This document shows positions 1 to 11,288 of a stretch of DNA of 64,000 nucleotides, piece after piece. A program made the position numbers and the translations under genes. The notes under the pieces are model-generated. The model ran no database searches and was not told the origin of the DNA. It worked only from the letters and a program-made list of their open reading frames with translations. The DNA is from Panulirus ornatus. Taxonomy: Eukaryota > Arthropoda > Malacostraca > Decapoda > Palinuridae. The stretch covers positions 15,460,646 to 15,524,645 of the forward strand of contig NC_092261.1 in the NCBI RefSeq assembly GCF_036320965.1, read 5' to 3'. How positions within the stretch are numbered: the stretch's first letter is position 1; the number at the start of each line of letters is the position of its first letter.

Positions 1-540
1 AATGGTGACCACCTTTAACCACTTACAGCATTTAATATACTAAAAGCGTATTCCTGACCTTGTAGTACATGGCATGACTACGTTTACATTTTACTGTTCA
101 CATTATTTCCATCTCACGATCAGATTCCATACAATCATTAATAACTGTATAACACTTAAAGAAAAACTGACAGACTGACATTGCAATTGAATGGATTTGA
201 AGAACAGCTATTACCCTTCCGTTTTACGTATATACAAGACATAAGTTGAAAGACATACCTGGACACTTCCTTGTGGAATATGAGGCGATTTAGATAACTA
301 TGACTCCTTTTATCGCTCTTACAAACACAAGTGTGAGCAGCTGCACGAGCCATTTTCAAACAAAGCGCCGCACAGCTTTCGTCCATCAGCCACCTAAGTC
401 AACATTGCTGTTGACAACATGTCGTTCTCGATATACGGATCGGATCAGGTCGGGTCGTCCGCATAAGTTTCATCGGTCTCATCCAACTACCTGCATATAT
501 ATACTTATATTGAAATTTTTTTTTACTTTTTTTTTTTATT

Positions 541-726
541 ATACTTTGTCGCTGTCTCCCGCGTTTGCGAGGTAGCGCAAGGAAACAGACGAAAGAAATG
601 GCCCAACCCCCCCCCCATACACATGTATATACATACGTCCACACACGCAAATATACATACCTACACAGCTTTCCATGGTTTACCCCAGACGCTTCACATG
701 CCTTGATTCAATCCACTGACAGCACG
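541..726 (-). mobile_element. LINE 3' UTR / decapod-type interspersed repeat
   Basis: Sequence around cccgcgtttgcgaggtagcg and the (CA/TA)-rich stretch after it sits directly downstream of the reverse-transcriptase end encoded at 727-1325. A second copy of this segment lies at 55565-55990. Together they look like the untranslated tail of one LINE family. Confidence 0.7.
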
Positions 727-1325
727 TCAACCCCGGTATACCACATCGCTCCAATTCACTCTATTCCTTGCCCTCCTTTCACCCTCCTGCATGTTCAGGC
801 CCCGATCACACAAAATCTTTTTCACTCCATCTTTCCACCTCCAATTTGGTCTCCCTCTTCTCCTCGTTCCCTCCACCTCTGACACATATATCCTCTTGGT
901 CAATCTTTCCTCACTCATTCTCTCCATGTGCCCAAACCACTTCAAAACACCCTCTTCTGCTCTCTCAACCACGCTCTTTTTATTTCCACACATCTCTCTT
1001 ACCCTTACGTTACTCACTCGATCAAACCACCTCACACCACACATTGTCCTCAAACATCTCATTTCCAGCACATCCATCCTCCTGCGCACAACTCTATCCA
1101 TAGCCCACGCCTCGCAACCATACAACATTGTTGGAACCACTATTCCTTCAAACATACCCATTTTTGCTTTCCGAGATAATGTTCTCGACTTCCACACATT
1201 CTTCAAGGCTCCCAGAATTTTCGCCCCCTCCCCCACCCTATGATCCACTTCCGCTTCCATGGTTCCATCCGCTGCCAGATCCACTCCCAGATATCTAAAA
1301 CACTTCACTTCCTCCAGTTTTTCTC
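727..1325 (-). pseudogene. 5'-truncated LINE: reverse transcriptase C-terminal part
   Basis: An uninterrupted 193-codon frame encodes the thumb and C-terminal region of a non-LTR reverse transcriptase: RYLGVDL near the start, PTMLYGCEAWAM (typical LYGxExW thumb motif), KWFGHMERM, and RRRGRPNWRWKDGV. There is no palm (FADD) or endonuclease part; the copy ends near 1325 in T-rich sequence, as expected from 5' truncation. It is intact enough to be a fairly young insertion. Confidence 0.85.
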
Positions 1326-1994
1326 CATTTTTTTTTATATATGATCTACATAAGATTTACCTCTCTCTCTCTCATCTTTGTCATCTCTTAACAGTGAAAT
1401 ATTTTTTTTTTATATAATTTACATCAAATTTACCTCTCTCATCTTTATCATCCTCAACGGGGTGTATAAGAAAATATGAATTTCAAACTGTGATGCATGA
1501 GATGGACATTGCAAGAATAACATACATTGACATAGTTATTAATACTTCATTTCCGTCATCTCAAGGAGCTCATAAGAAGACGCCAATGCTTCATTGCGAA
1601 ATTTTTATAACGCGCAAAGATTATATCAATAGAGTAAATGATCATACAGCAAACTTATTCTTTTAGATCATTGATTTCATTGTTCGTGTTTGGTTGAATT
1701 TTGTCATAGTCATATGCAAAATGTCTGGTGTGTGTGGATCCTTATTTAACGAAGCTGGCAGGGTGGACCAGTTCCTTGACTTATGTCAAAGATATTTGTA
1801 TCCCAATTCTGTTCTTATGAAAACAGTATTCCACAGAAATTACACGAGTCCAGGAAGTTACAGTGGTGTTTTGTAATATACAAAAATATGCTATACACTC
1901 TCACTATATCTTGGCAACAGGCCTCTTTTTACATTTTCCAATTCTTCTCTTTCCCACTCTCTTTCCTTTTTAACCAATCCTATACTTACATTAC
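1326..1994. other. no gene recognised
   Basis: AT-rich sequence with CT-rich patches near 1355-1440. I see no coding or RNA gene here. Confidence 0.5.
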
Positions 1995-2512
1995 TTATGA
2001 AGATGAAGTCGCACTTCAGTAGTTCATACAATCTTATTTAACATGTAATTTTCTATACATGTGGCACGACATGTTTCATGGAGACAATCCACATTAACAA
2101 AGTTATATAAATCCCAACATCACACTTGAGTACCGCCGTCCAGCACCAGTCAGTACAGACCAAACACTGTCCGCTTTGTTTGAAAGTAACCGTTAAAAGG
2201 GGGGGTCATGTGGCGGGGGTTGACCTGGCTACCCAGGTCAACCCTCGATACGCGACCCCCCCGCTACGCGACCCCCCTTAATCACTCTCCCTTTCAACGG
2301 TTACAGCCAGACAAAGCGGACTGTAGGTGGTCTGCTCTGATTGGTGCTGGACGGCGGGAGTCAAGTGTGATGATGTTGGAGTTTAAATAACTTTGTTAAG
2401 TACTAGCACCTGATGAGGAGGGTTGTCCACATGTCGTGCCACATGTACAGAAAAATTACATGTTAAATAAGATTGTATGAACTCCTACAGAAGCGCGATT
2501 TCACCTTCATAA
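1995..2512. mobile_element. foldback element / long imperfect palindrome
   Basis: The left part (ttatgaagatgaagtcgcac, agttcatacaatcttattta, catgtggcacgacatg) returns as its reverse complement on the right (gattgtatgaact, catgtcgtgccacatg, ttcaccttcataa). Pairing continues inward through the ccgtccagcacca / tggtgctggacgg and aaagcgg segments to a turn at ttgacctgg-ctac-ccaggtcaa (2220-2241). The arms are about 250 bases with small indels. No transposase is present. Candidates are a foldback-type MITE or a hairpin-RNA source. Confidence 0.8.
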
Positions 2513-3139
2513 CTTTCTTCACGGATTAATGTGATCACCTTATTTACATTACGTACAATATCTAAATACGTATTTTCTGTGGCTTATATTTTTTTGCCAT
2601 CTGGTCAGCCACTTCACTGAAATGAATCCCTTCTATGAAATCCATACAAACTGCGCACTGCATTTCACTTTTTGCTGTGCTATTACCAATTATGTCCTAT
2701 TAGAAGCCTGACATTTTCCTGGATTTTTACTCTGCAGTAACTAGAAGACCCTCAAAAATTACATATAGTTCAGTCATCTTTTACTGTTTCATCTGCCAAA
2801 TTCTCAATATCAAAATATCCCCTTAGGAAAACGCCACATCCCACCAGGCCATCGCTTTACTCTGATCCAGCACAATATGTACCGAGTTTCGTCCGGGGAG
2901 ACTATATATACGTCTCCAGAAAAACATTTCGTAAATATTTGGGAAGTCAATCATCTTTTTTTTTTTAACGCTCAAGCTGTAAAACATATACTACAATTCA
3001 TTCTTCTCGACATGGTCTAAACCTTACGCGAGTTTGTATTGAAATACAATGTTTATCAACTCATACTCCATCGCAACACAGTACAATGTTCTTGCATGAG
3101 CAGGACACACTTTCAAGATTACTTTTTTTCATATAAACA
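2513..3139. other. no gene recognised
   Basis: AT-rich unique-looking sequence between the foldback element and a decayed LINE. Nothing is supported. Confidence 0.5.
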
Positions 3140-3990
3140 CACCACTGCATGTTCTTAGAGTAGCTGTTACCGACTCCTTATGTCCAGTACTTGGTAAATT
3201 TAACTCCATTCTCATGATTTCAGTGTTCTGTGGGTAGTATAGAACAGTTCGCATGGCCTTATTTTGTATGAAAAGTTTTTGAATAACCTTACTCTACCTT
3301 ATGAGAATAGGTGCTGCATAGTCTATGACGGAACGCAACGAGTTGTTACACCACCCTTAAAATAGGAATGCCTGCGCCCTTCCATGCCAAAGCTCTTAAA
3401 CGGCCTTTGCTTACATTCTCCAGATAATGCATCACACGTACTATACAACTGGATGTATGTCCTATGTGCGTGCTAAGATATTCGTACACATCCACTTCTG
3501 CTCAACTGAATTTATTCAAATATAGATATTTTCTCTCAATTTTTGACGATATTTAGTTTTCCCTCACTAATAATAAACCCATTCTACAACACAGGAAGTT
3601 TTAAGGCCTCTTGCATGTTGCTCATACCTTTACAATGTCACCGGGAAATTCACACAGACATAGTATGTTTATTAGTACGTTAAGAAGAATGGGGTTGAGA
3701 ACACCTCCCTGTGGAATTCCTAACTCCATCTCTCCGTCTTCTGAATAACAACCTTGAAACCAAACTCTAGTCAGTCTGTTGCTTTAATAATCAGCAATCC
3801 ATTTCTTTAACTTCCTGGAGAACCCAAAGTCAATCATTCGTCAAGTATGGCTTCTTTGTTTGCCCTATCAAAAACCCCTTTTAGATTTACAAACGTTCTA
3901 CATGTTTTCCACAGATCTATTCAAGCATTTTACATCACAGTCAGCAGTGCTTCTCAATTTTATAAGCCATGTGAATTAGGCTGTAAAAGA
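3140..3990 (-). pseudogene. decayed LINE reverse transcriptase (palm region)
   Basis: Minus-strand translation shows conserved RT pieces broken by stops and frameshifts: KKWIADY, RVWFQGCYSEDGEME, then GIPQGGVLNPILLNVLINIL around 3670-3730, which is the classic G-x-PQG-x-x-[LS]-[SN]P motif of jockey/CR1-type enzymes. Further on, WKGAGIPILR-like text fits the C-terminal region. Too damaged to be active. Confidence 0.75.
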
Positions 3991-4019
3991 TTTTCGCCTT
4001 CGCTGTCCAATTAATTGAC

Positions 4020-4340
4020 AAGACGTCGCCCCTTGTGTACATCTTTCCAATTCATTCCCACCCAAGCACACCTCTCACCCTTCTAAATGTTCAGGTCAAG
4101 GTACCTTTATCTCCAACCTTCCATCCTTTTCAGTGTCCCCCTTGCCATTCCTCTCTCATTTCTGACACCTGGATCCTCATAGTTTTCTTTAGTTCTTCCA
4201 CATATGTCGAAATCATTCCAGCACACGCTGGTCAGTTCTGTGAGAGAAGGCGTTTGCTAGCACTGGTTCTCTCTTGCACTGTCATTTCTTACGGGATCAA
4301 CCTTCCTCACACATCTTTGATAAACTCCATCTAACAAGGT
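4020..4340 (-). pseudogene. decayed LINE 3' fragment related to 727-1325
   Basis: The plus-strand text (cacccttctaaatgttcagg, tttctgacacctggatcctc) aligns by eye with 780-1100 (caccctcctgcatgttcagg, cctctgacacatatatcctc). It is a diverged copy of the same reverse-transcriptase C-terminal end, with no open frame of useful length. Confidence 0.6.
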
Positions 4341-7300
4341 CCTCAAGATTAAGATGCGTTTTGACCTCACTCACAGTGAACGATACAAACTTGTCGATAG
4401 CCGTTTTACTTCGAACGAGGGGAGGTACTTTTTGTTCAACAGGATTGTTCACTTGAAATGACTAACCAGATTAACGGAAAGCAGTACCACAGTTACGTTT
4501 GAGTAGACTTGAGTATTTTCCTTTAGTCCAAGACTGGCATTACTGGCGCTTCATCACAGAAAACCTTTATAGGTATTTTTCTCTTAATCATCTATATGAC
4601 TTTCTCTTCTTACCACATTGATCACAGGGTTTCTGATCTCCTTCGATGTCAAAAACAGCTCAGATGGGATCCAGTGATCTTTTGCTGTTTGAATTCCTTT
4701 ATGTTTTGAGAGATTTCCATTTGGAGCAGTTACACAATGTTGTGTAACAGACAGAAAACTATACTTCGAGTGCCATGAACGCCTGCAGCGCTAAACTATT
4801 GCCGACTACTGCATACCAGTAAAATTCCCCGACATTTCAATTATTTGATTCTTTCCACAAGGGGAACGCTTCAACATCTTTCAATCTCGTAAGGACCCCG
4901 AAATTCCATGACACACACACACAGCCTCTATCGCTCTAGAAACTGAATCTGAATAAGTTAGAATTACTGTAAAGCTATGCAAGTAAAAGGTAGGTTTGCG
5001 TCCGTTCTCTGCAGAAATGTCACGAATAACAGTAATGCGGTTTTCGATTTTGATCAGGTTACTTGGCATGTTGAAAGACCAATATATCTGGTCTACCCAC
5101 TCAACATGAGTCTCATTTAGTCTGCATACGTAGTGTATCGCTCTGCCAAACACCTCTCCTCTTATAGACAACAAACTGCTGAATGATGACCAATACCGTC
5201 CAAAACCAAAGTTACAGCCAACAACTACAACCTTCTCCCGTATGTGCAAAGTCCTTGATCGAACTATTCTCAACAATGTGACGACATGTAGTGACTGACA
5301 TGTTTGGATGTCAGCTTTGAGCACACGAAAAAAAAAAAAATTACTCCTTTTCCCTGACCAGTATCAGGACTCCTTGATAATCAACAACAAAACCTTCTAA
5401 GTTTCCAACCTTCCCTTACAGCCCATCGTTCACCACGATCTTGCACCATGAATCAGATTAATAATTACTTCCATTCATGCTTATTCTATTAGACTTAAAA
5501 ACCAAGAAATCAATAAGCAGACGAGTGTCAAATAAAAACGATGTGTGTAGCTGAAGTTCGTTACCCAATAGAGATTATGCATAAAAATATCTGTGGGACA
5601 GATAGGAGATTGTGTATGTAATCAGGAGGTAAAAAGGGTGGCCCATGTCCAAGTCTGCATCATTGAATGGCATGCAATTAGAAAAAATCATTCATATAGA
5701 CCTAATAAAGATTTCCCCGACCTTTCCTGGCTGTCATTCTTTGTTTACCTCACCCAATTTTACGTAGCTGCATGATACTTTTTTTATTTTAGATCGAAAA
5801 TGCTCCCATACTGCCTTTATCGAGCTAAAGCTGTATCTGATACTTTATGACATAGTATTTAAAGAATTAACGGACTCATACTTTTCTTTTTTTTTTTGTA
5901 TTTCTTGTGAAGGTTTATCAAGCCCAGTTTTAAGGTATATCTAGTTTATCCACTCGGAATGATGCACAGCCTAGACTTCAGAGTCTACTTAATACCTTTG
6001 TTCTGTCATCAACTAAACGATCTTTATTTATACGTAACGAGAACCAAGACCCGCCTCATCTACTCACACACCTAACCACGCTGACATGACATAAGTTTGA
6101 CACCCACATATTGTATTACAAATCCCCTGGACTACCATATACTTCACAATCACTAGAACATCCTAAGTCAGTCCCGTCAAGAGAAACTCGGCAGCAATTA
6201 GCGCAGGAGCTGCACCCACTGTAAACTGTACAAGACCTCCCATTGCTTTGGGATATGCACTGTCCAGCTCCGAGTTCCACGTTGAAATCCTAACTAAAAC
6301 ATGCTCTCAACCCTCAGGGTAGCTTGCCCGCGAAGAATTAGAATCTTTTCGACATTTACTCCGTTATCATTAAGCCTAGCATATGATAATCAAGATAACC
6401 TCGTCATATAAGATTCAATGAACATTAGCGCCATATAGATATCTTTGCTAAAGATGTAGATTCCTTGCCACTCCCGCCAGACACGGTCACCTTAAGCCAC
6501 AGGACATGCCGTATCTATCGCAGCAGCCATTAACGACTTAGAACCATCAAAATAGTGCTTAAAGACCGGCAGCTGTAGTACTGCACATCATAATCGCAGA
6601 AACAGCAAGAAGAATATCGCAACAAATAAGATAATGTGATACTGGAACCATCAGAACACTCCTTGGCCACAAGTATGTCTAGCTATCCGAAAAATATAAC
6701 TTGGTGTACTCCGTCTACTGTCAACTCTACATCACAAACAAAGAAACGGACTTTATTCAGTAATTTCTCCCCTTATGGTCTGCGAGGTATTGAGAAACCT
6801 GATCACAATGGTACGATGCTCTTCCAGTCTGCTACACGATGTTTAGAGATAAGCAGAGGGAACAGGAAATCACAGATGGTGCAACGTTTTTAATTCTACA
6901 GATACAAACAAGAGATCGGGGGAGATACTGGATAAATATCAGATCTTTCAAGTTTTAAATGTAACATTTAGCAGCATTGTTCAAGTGTGTCACAAGGAAA
7001 TACTTCATTAAAGCCTTCAGCCTTTATAATCAGTCAACCTGTGTTCTAAGGGAAGGAGCATTGTTCTAACACGTAGCAAATTCTCGAGCTATGACACTAC
7101 GAGAGTCTATAGTTGGAAGATTGAGATACTGCCCGTTTTGACAAGCTCGGCAACCTGTGCTCTGGTATTTTTGATCTTATGCAGCAGCTGGTAGGATGTA
7201 CTCATTGATCTAGAAAAACCCCAGTTTTTATGTAGCTAGTTCAGGTAATACTCATAACTGCATTATCACACGACTACATCTTCGTTCTATGGGAGTAGAT

Positions 7301-7894
7301 ATTTTGTTTCAATTATAGATATTGAAAAGGTAAACAGCGTTGCCTCGCTTTTAGCTAAACTTTTCTTGTACTTAAAACTGTACTGGTTCCCTACAGCTGC
7401 AATGGGAGGTTGCCGTATGCCACACGGCGCTTTAACGGTTTCTCGAGATTTTCGATTCGTTAATATACAATCAAATTCATTAGTAGACACCCACGAAATT
7501 TATGTGCAGTGTTATCCAAACCATTCAGTGCACCAGCCAGTAACAAGAAACAATTATGAACTGGTCGAAAGAATTCTTCAGACATTACCCACTCTGCCAA
7601 GACTAAATTCATAAACCATTAAAAGATTTATGGTATCAAGGCAAGCATACTTGCCTTAACTTACCAAATCTATTAGTCAAATTTTTACCAGTTTCCTCCC
7701 CAAAGTTTTATGAATTTCTTTTTAAAGCTATGGTCACTTAATGCTTTCTTCATTCTTACTTTACGAAAGGTTGAACTGGTATTGCAATCTGCTCGACAGA
7801 TTCTCCAAACCACTTCAAAGTTTATGAAACTGTTCTTTGTTCATAAGTTTTCTTGTAGAGCATTTGGTAAACAAAACTAGATATATATTAAATA
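4341..7894. other. no gene recognised downstream of the SPH gene
   Basis: About 3.5 kb of AT-rich sequence. Open stretches at 4881-5324 (minus, 147 codons), 6636-6893 (plus) and 7366-7614 (plus) have no motif I recognise and no splice or context support. Confidence 0.5.
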
Positions 7895-7900
7895 TTTATT
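7895..7900 (-). terminator. candidate polyadenylation signal of the SPH gene
   Basis: AATAAA on the minus strand, 107 bases downstream of the tail stop codon, in AT-rich sequence. Position and orientation fit 3' end formation of the SPH mRNA. Confidence 0.6.
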
Positions 7901-8006
7901 TACATAATATATCTATTGCATCACATCTATAAAATAAAATCAAATTTACAAAACTTCAATTTACAACGGAGAGGCAATCATTACAAGAGCTTTCTATACC
8001 CAACTC

Positions 8007-11000
8007 TTAATTCTCCTTGTATCGCTTCTGTAAATAGGCAACTACACCATGCTCTAACAAGTTACCCTTCTTACTGTAGCCAGTCCCTTCACTTTCGTAA
8101 ACTGCCGCTTCATCGTACTTATCAATGTTATGACCAGAATGGCCATGGTTGTGTACGTGCTGGTGATCATGGCTGTAGCTTCCCCCTTCCTCAGTAGTGT
8201 AGTCATCTAGGTGGTAGTGATGATGGTGATGATGATGGTGATGGTCAGCTTCCTTGTTGCTTGTATGATGGTATCCCTCTTTGTAGTCGGTATGCTTGTA
8301 CTTTCCTCCCTCCTTGTGACCAATGTGCTCATAATCCCCCTCGTGGTGCTTGTATCCCTCTTTCTCCTTGTAGCCAGAATGCTTGTACCCCGTTGCTTCC
8401 GCGTAGCTAGTGTGCTTGTAACTCGCTCCTTCCTTGTGGCTAGAGTGATGGTAAGCTGCCCCTCCTTCCTTGTAGCTTGTGAAATGAGATTCAGACTGTT
8501 GGTAACCTTTCTTCTGCTTGTGGCCCGGGCGGTAGTCATCGCCATCGTGCTTGTAGCCAGGTGGGTAATCGTCATCGCGCTTGTAGCCCGGAAGGTAATA
8601 GTCATCGTCGTCATCGTGCTTGTAGCCCGGAAGGTAATAGTCATCGTCGTCATCGTGCTTGTAGCCCGGAAGGTAGTCATCGTCGTCATCGTGCTTGTAG
8701 CCCGGAGGGTAATAGTCATCATCCTTATCGTGCTTGTAGCCCGGAGGGTAATAGTCATCATCCTTATCGTGCTTGTAGGTTGGAGAGTAATAGTAATCAT
8801 CATCGTGCTTGTACTCCGGAGGATAATAGTCATCGTCATCATCGTGCTTGTACTTCGGAGGGTAATAGTCATCGTCATCGTGCCTGTAGCCTGGAGGGTA
8901 ATGGTCATCGTCATCATCGTGCTTGTAGCCTGGAGGGTAATGGTCATCGTCGTCATCGTGCCTAGTAGCCTGGAGGGTAATGGTCATCGTCGTCATCGTG
9001 CTTGTAGCCTGGAGGGTAATGGTCATCGTCGTCATCGTGCTTGTAGCCTGGAGGGTAATGGTCATCGTCGTCATCGTGCTTGTAGCCTGGAGGGTAATGG
9101 TCATCGTCGTCATCGTGCTTGTAGCCTGGAGGGTAATGGTCATCGTCGTCATCGTGCTTGTAGCCTGGAGGGTAATGGTCATCGTCGTCATCGTGCTTGT
9201 AGCCTGGAGGGTAATGGTCATCGTCGTCATCGTGCTTGTAGCCTGGAGGGTAATGGTCATCGTCGTCATCGTGCTTGTAGCCTGGAGAGTAATGGTCATC
9301 GTCGTCATCGTGCTTGTAGCCTGGAGGGTAATGATCATCGTCGTCATCGTGCTTGTAGCCTGGAGGGTAATGGTCATCGTCGTCATCGTGCTTGTAGCCT
9401 GGAGGGTAATGATCATCGTCGTCATCGTGCTTGTAGCCTGGAGGGTAATGGTCATCGTCGTCATCGTGCTTGTAGCCTGGAGGGTAATGGTCATCGTCGT
9501 CATAGTGCTTGTAGCCTGGAGGGTAATGGTCATCATCGTCATCATGCTTGTAGCCTGGAGGGTAATGGTCATCGTCGTCATCATGCTTGTAGCCTGGAGG
9601 GTAATGGTCATCGTCATCATGCTTGTAGCCTGGAGGGTAATATCTGTCATGCTTGTAGCCTGGCCGATGATCCTTTTCGTGCTTGTAGCCTGGTAGATAA
9701 TCAAACTTATCGTTCTTGTAGCTTTGTGAATAATCTTCCTTATCGTGCTTGTTGCCTGGCGAGTAATTTTCCTTATCGTGCTTGTAGCCTGGTGGGTAGT
9801 CTTTCCTATCGTGCTTGTAGCCTGGTGGATAACGGTCATTATCATGCTTGTAGCCTGGTGGATAACGGACCTTATCGAGCTTGTAGCCTGGTGGAAAATC
9901 TTCCTTGTCGTGCTCGTATCCTGGTGGATAACGGTCCTTATCGTGCTTGTAGCCCGGTGGATAACGGACCTTATCGTGCTTGTAGCCTGGTGGAAAATCT
10001 TCCTTGTCGTGCTCGTAGCCTGGTGGATAATAATAGCTGCCTTTGCCACCCTTATCATATCTGTCATAATGCTTGTAGAACGGTGGATAGCGTTCACCCC
10101 TGTAGCCTGGTGGTGGCAGCTGGGGATAGTGTTCGTCAGCGTCATCGTCCGCTACATAGTCATAGCCAAGCAAACCCGGGTATTCGCCAGTCGAATAGCC
10201 AGACGGAGGAGACGGGTCGTCGACCCCTTTGACCACGCCCGTGAGGTATGGGTCAGAGTAAGCCACGTAGCCAGTCACTAGGGTCGGAAGGGCGCCACCA
10301 GGACCGGCAAAGGAGCCTTGCCCGCTGCCATGAGCTGCGAAAGCATTGCCAACATGACCTGCCCCAGTGTACCCAGCACCACCATGTTGGGTTCCAGAGC
10401 TGTGTGAAGTGGCGACATATCCGGAGCCACTATGTTGGGTTCCAGAGGTATGTGAACTGGCAACATATCCCGAGCCACTATGTTGGGTTCCAGAGCCGTG
10501 TGTAGTAGCAACATAGCCGGAGCCACCATGTTGGGTTCCAGCACTATGTGAAGTGGCAGCATATCCTGAACCACCATGTTGGGTTCCAGCACTATGTGAA
10601 GTGGCAACATATCCTGAAGCACCATGTTGGGTTCCAGCACTATGCGAACTGGCAACATATCCTGAAGCACCATGTTGGGTTCCAGCACTATGTGAACTAG
10701 CAACATATCCTGAACCATGTTCGGTTCCAGCACTATGAGAACTGGCAACATATCCCGAGCCACTATGTTGGGTTCCAGAGCCGTGCGTAGTAGCAACATA
10801 ACCGGAGCCAGCATGTTGGGTTCCAGCACTATGTGAGCTAGCAACATATCCTGAACCACCATGTTGGGTTCCAGCACTATGTGAACTAGCAACATATCCT
10901 GAACCATGTTGGGTTCCAGCACTATGAGAACTGGCAACATATCCCGAGCCACTATGTTGGGTTCCAGAGCCGTGCGTAGTAGCAACATAACCGGAGCCAG

Positions 11001-11288
11001 CATGTTGGGTTCCAGCACTATGTGAGCTAGCAACATATCCTGAACCACCATGTTGGGTTCCAGCACTATGCGTAGTGGCAACATAGCCCGAGCCACTGTG
11101 TACGGAACTAGTGGCATGGATAGTGTTTGTACCAGTAGAGGCTGTGGCTGTGTGGGTACCGTAATGATTAAAGTACAACTGGAACGTCACAGCGTCAACG
11201 GTGTCGTAGATGAACTGCAAGTAGTAGCGGACGTCCACAAATGCAGTAGGCAAGCCACGATCACAAGCAACGCCCCAAGACACCAATC
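8007..11288 (-). CDS. SPH exon 16: end of protease fold plus giant Tyr/His/Asp-rich repeat tail, with a frame break
   Basis: Acceptor GTATTCCAG at 11290-11289, phase 1. The first 44 residues (GLVSWGVACDRG, then YYLQFIYDTV) finish the chymotrypsin fold. The tail follows in one exon: (a) 11098-10370, about 15 units of 15-16 residues like GSGYVASSHSAGTQH; (b) about 10370-10110, a Gly/Pro/Asp linker; (c) 10107-9650, 11-residue units PPGYKHDKDRY and PPGYEHDKEDF; (d) 9640-8930, about 17 near-identical 13-residue units PPGYKHDDDDDHY; (e) 8930-8535, diverged D/Y units; (f) 8535-8007, Lys/His/Tyr-rich end with nine His in a row, ending KRYKEN-stop (TAA 8009-8007). One extra base near 8962 (cgtgcctagtagcc on the plus strand) makes TAC-TAG; the downstream frame stays open with the same repeat sense. 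It may be an assembly error or a truncating allele. Confidence 0.9.

Noticed and set aside
9000..9640. Tandem repeats as a CRISPR array
   Set aside because: There are no spacers of unique sequence, the repeats are contiguous and coding, and the DNA is eukaryotic.
8962..10145. Minus-strand frame reading ATSTMTTMTITLQ over the array
   Set aside because: This is the out-of-phase reading of the same repeat; only its part after the insertion near 8962 is the true frame.
8211..10232. 673-codon plus-strand open frame and 238/178-codon plus-strand frames over the SPH tail
   Set aside because: They mirror the 33- to 39-bp coding repeat on the minus strand; lack of stops follows from the unit sequence. 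The minus strand is supported by splicing from the protease exons.
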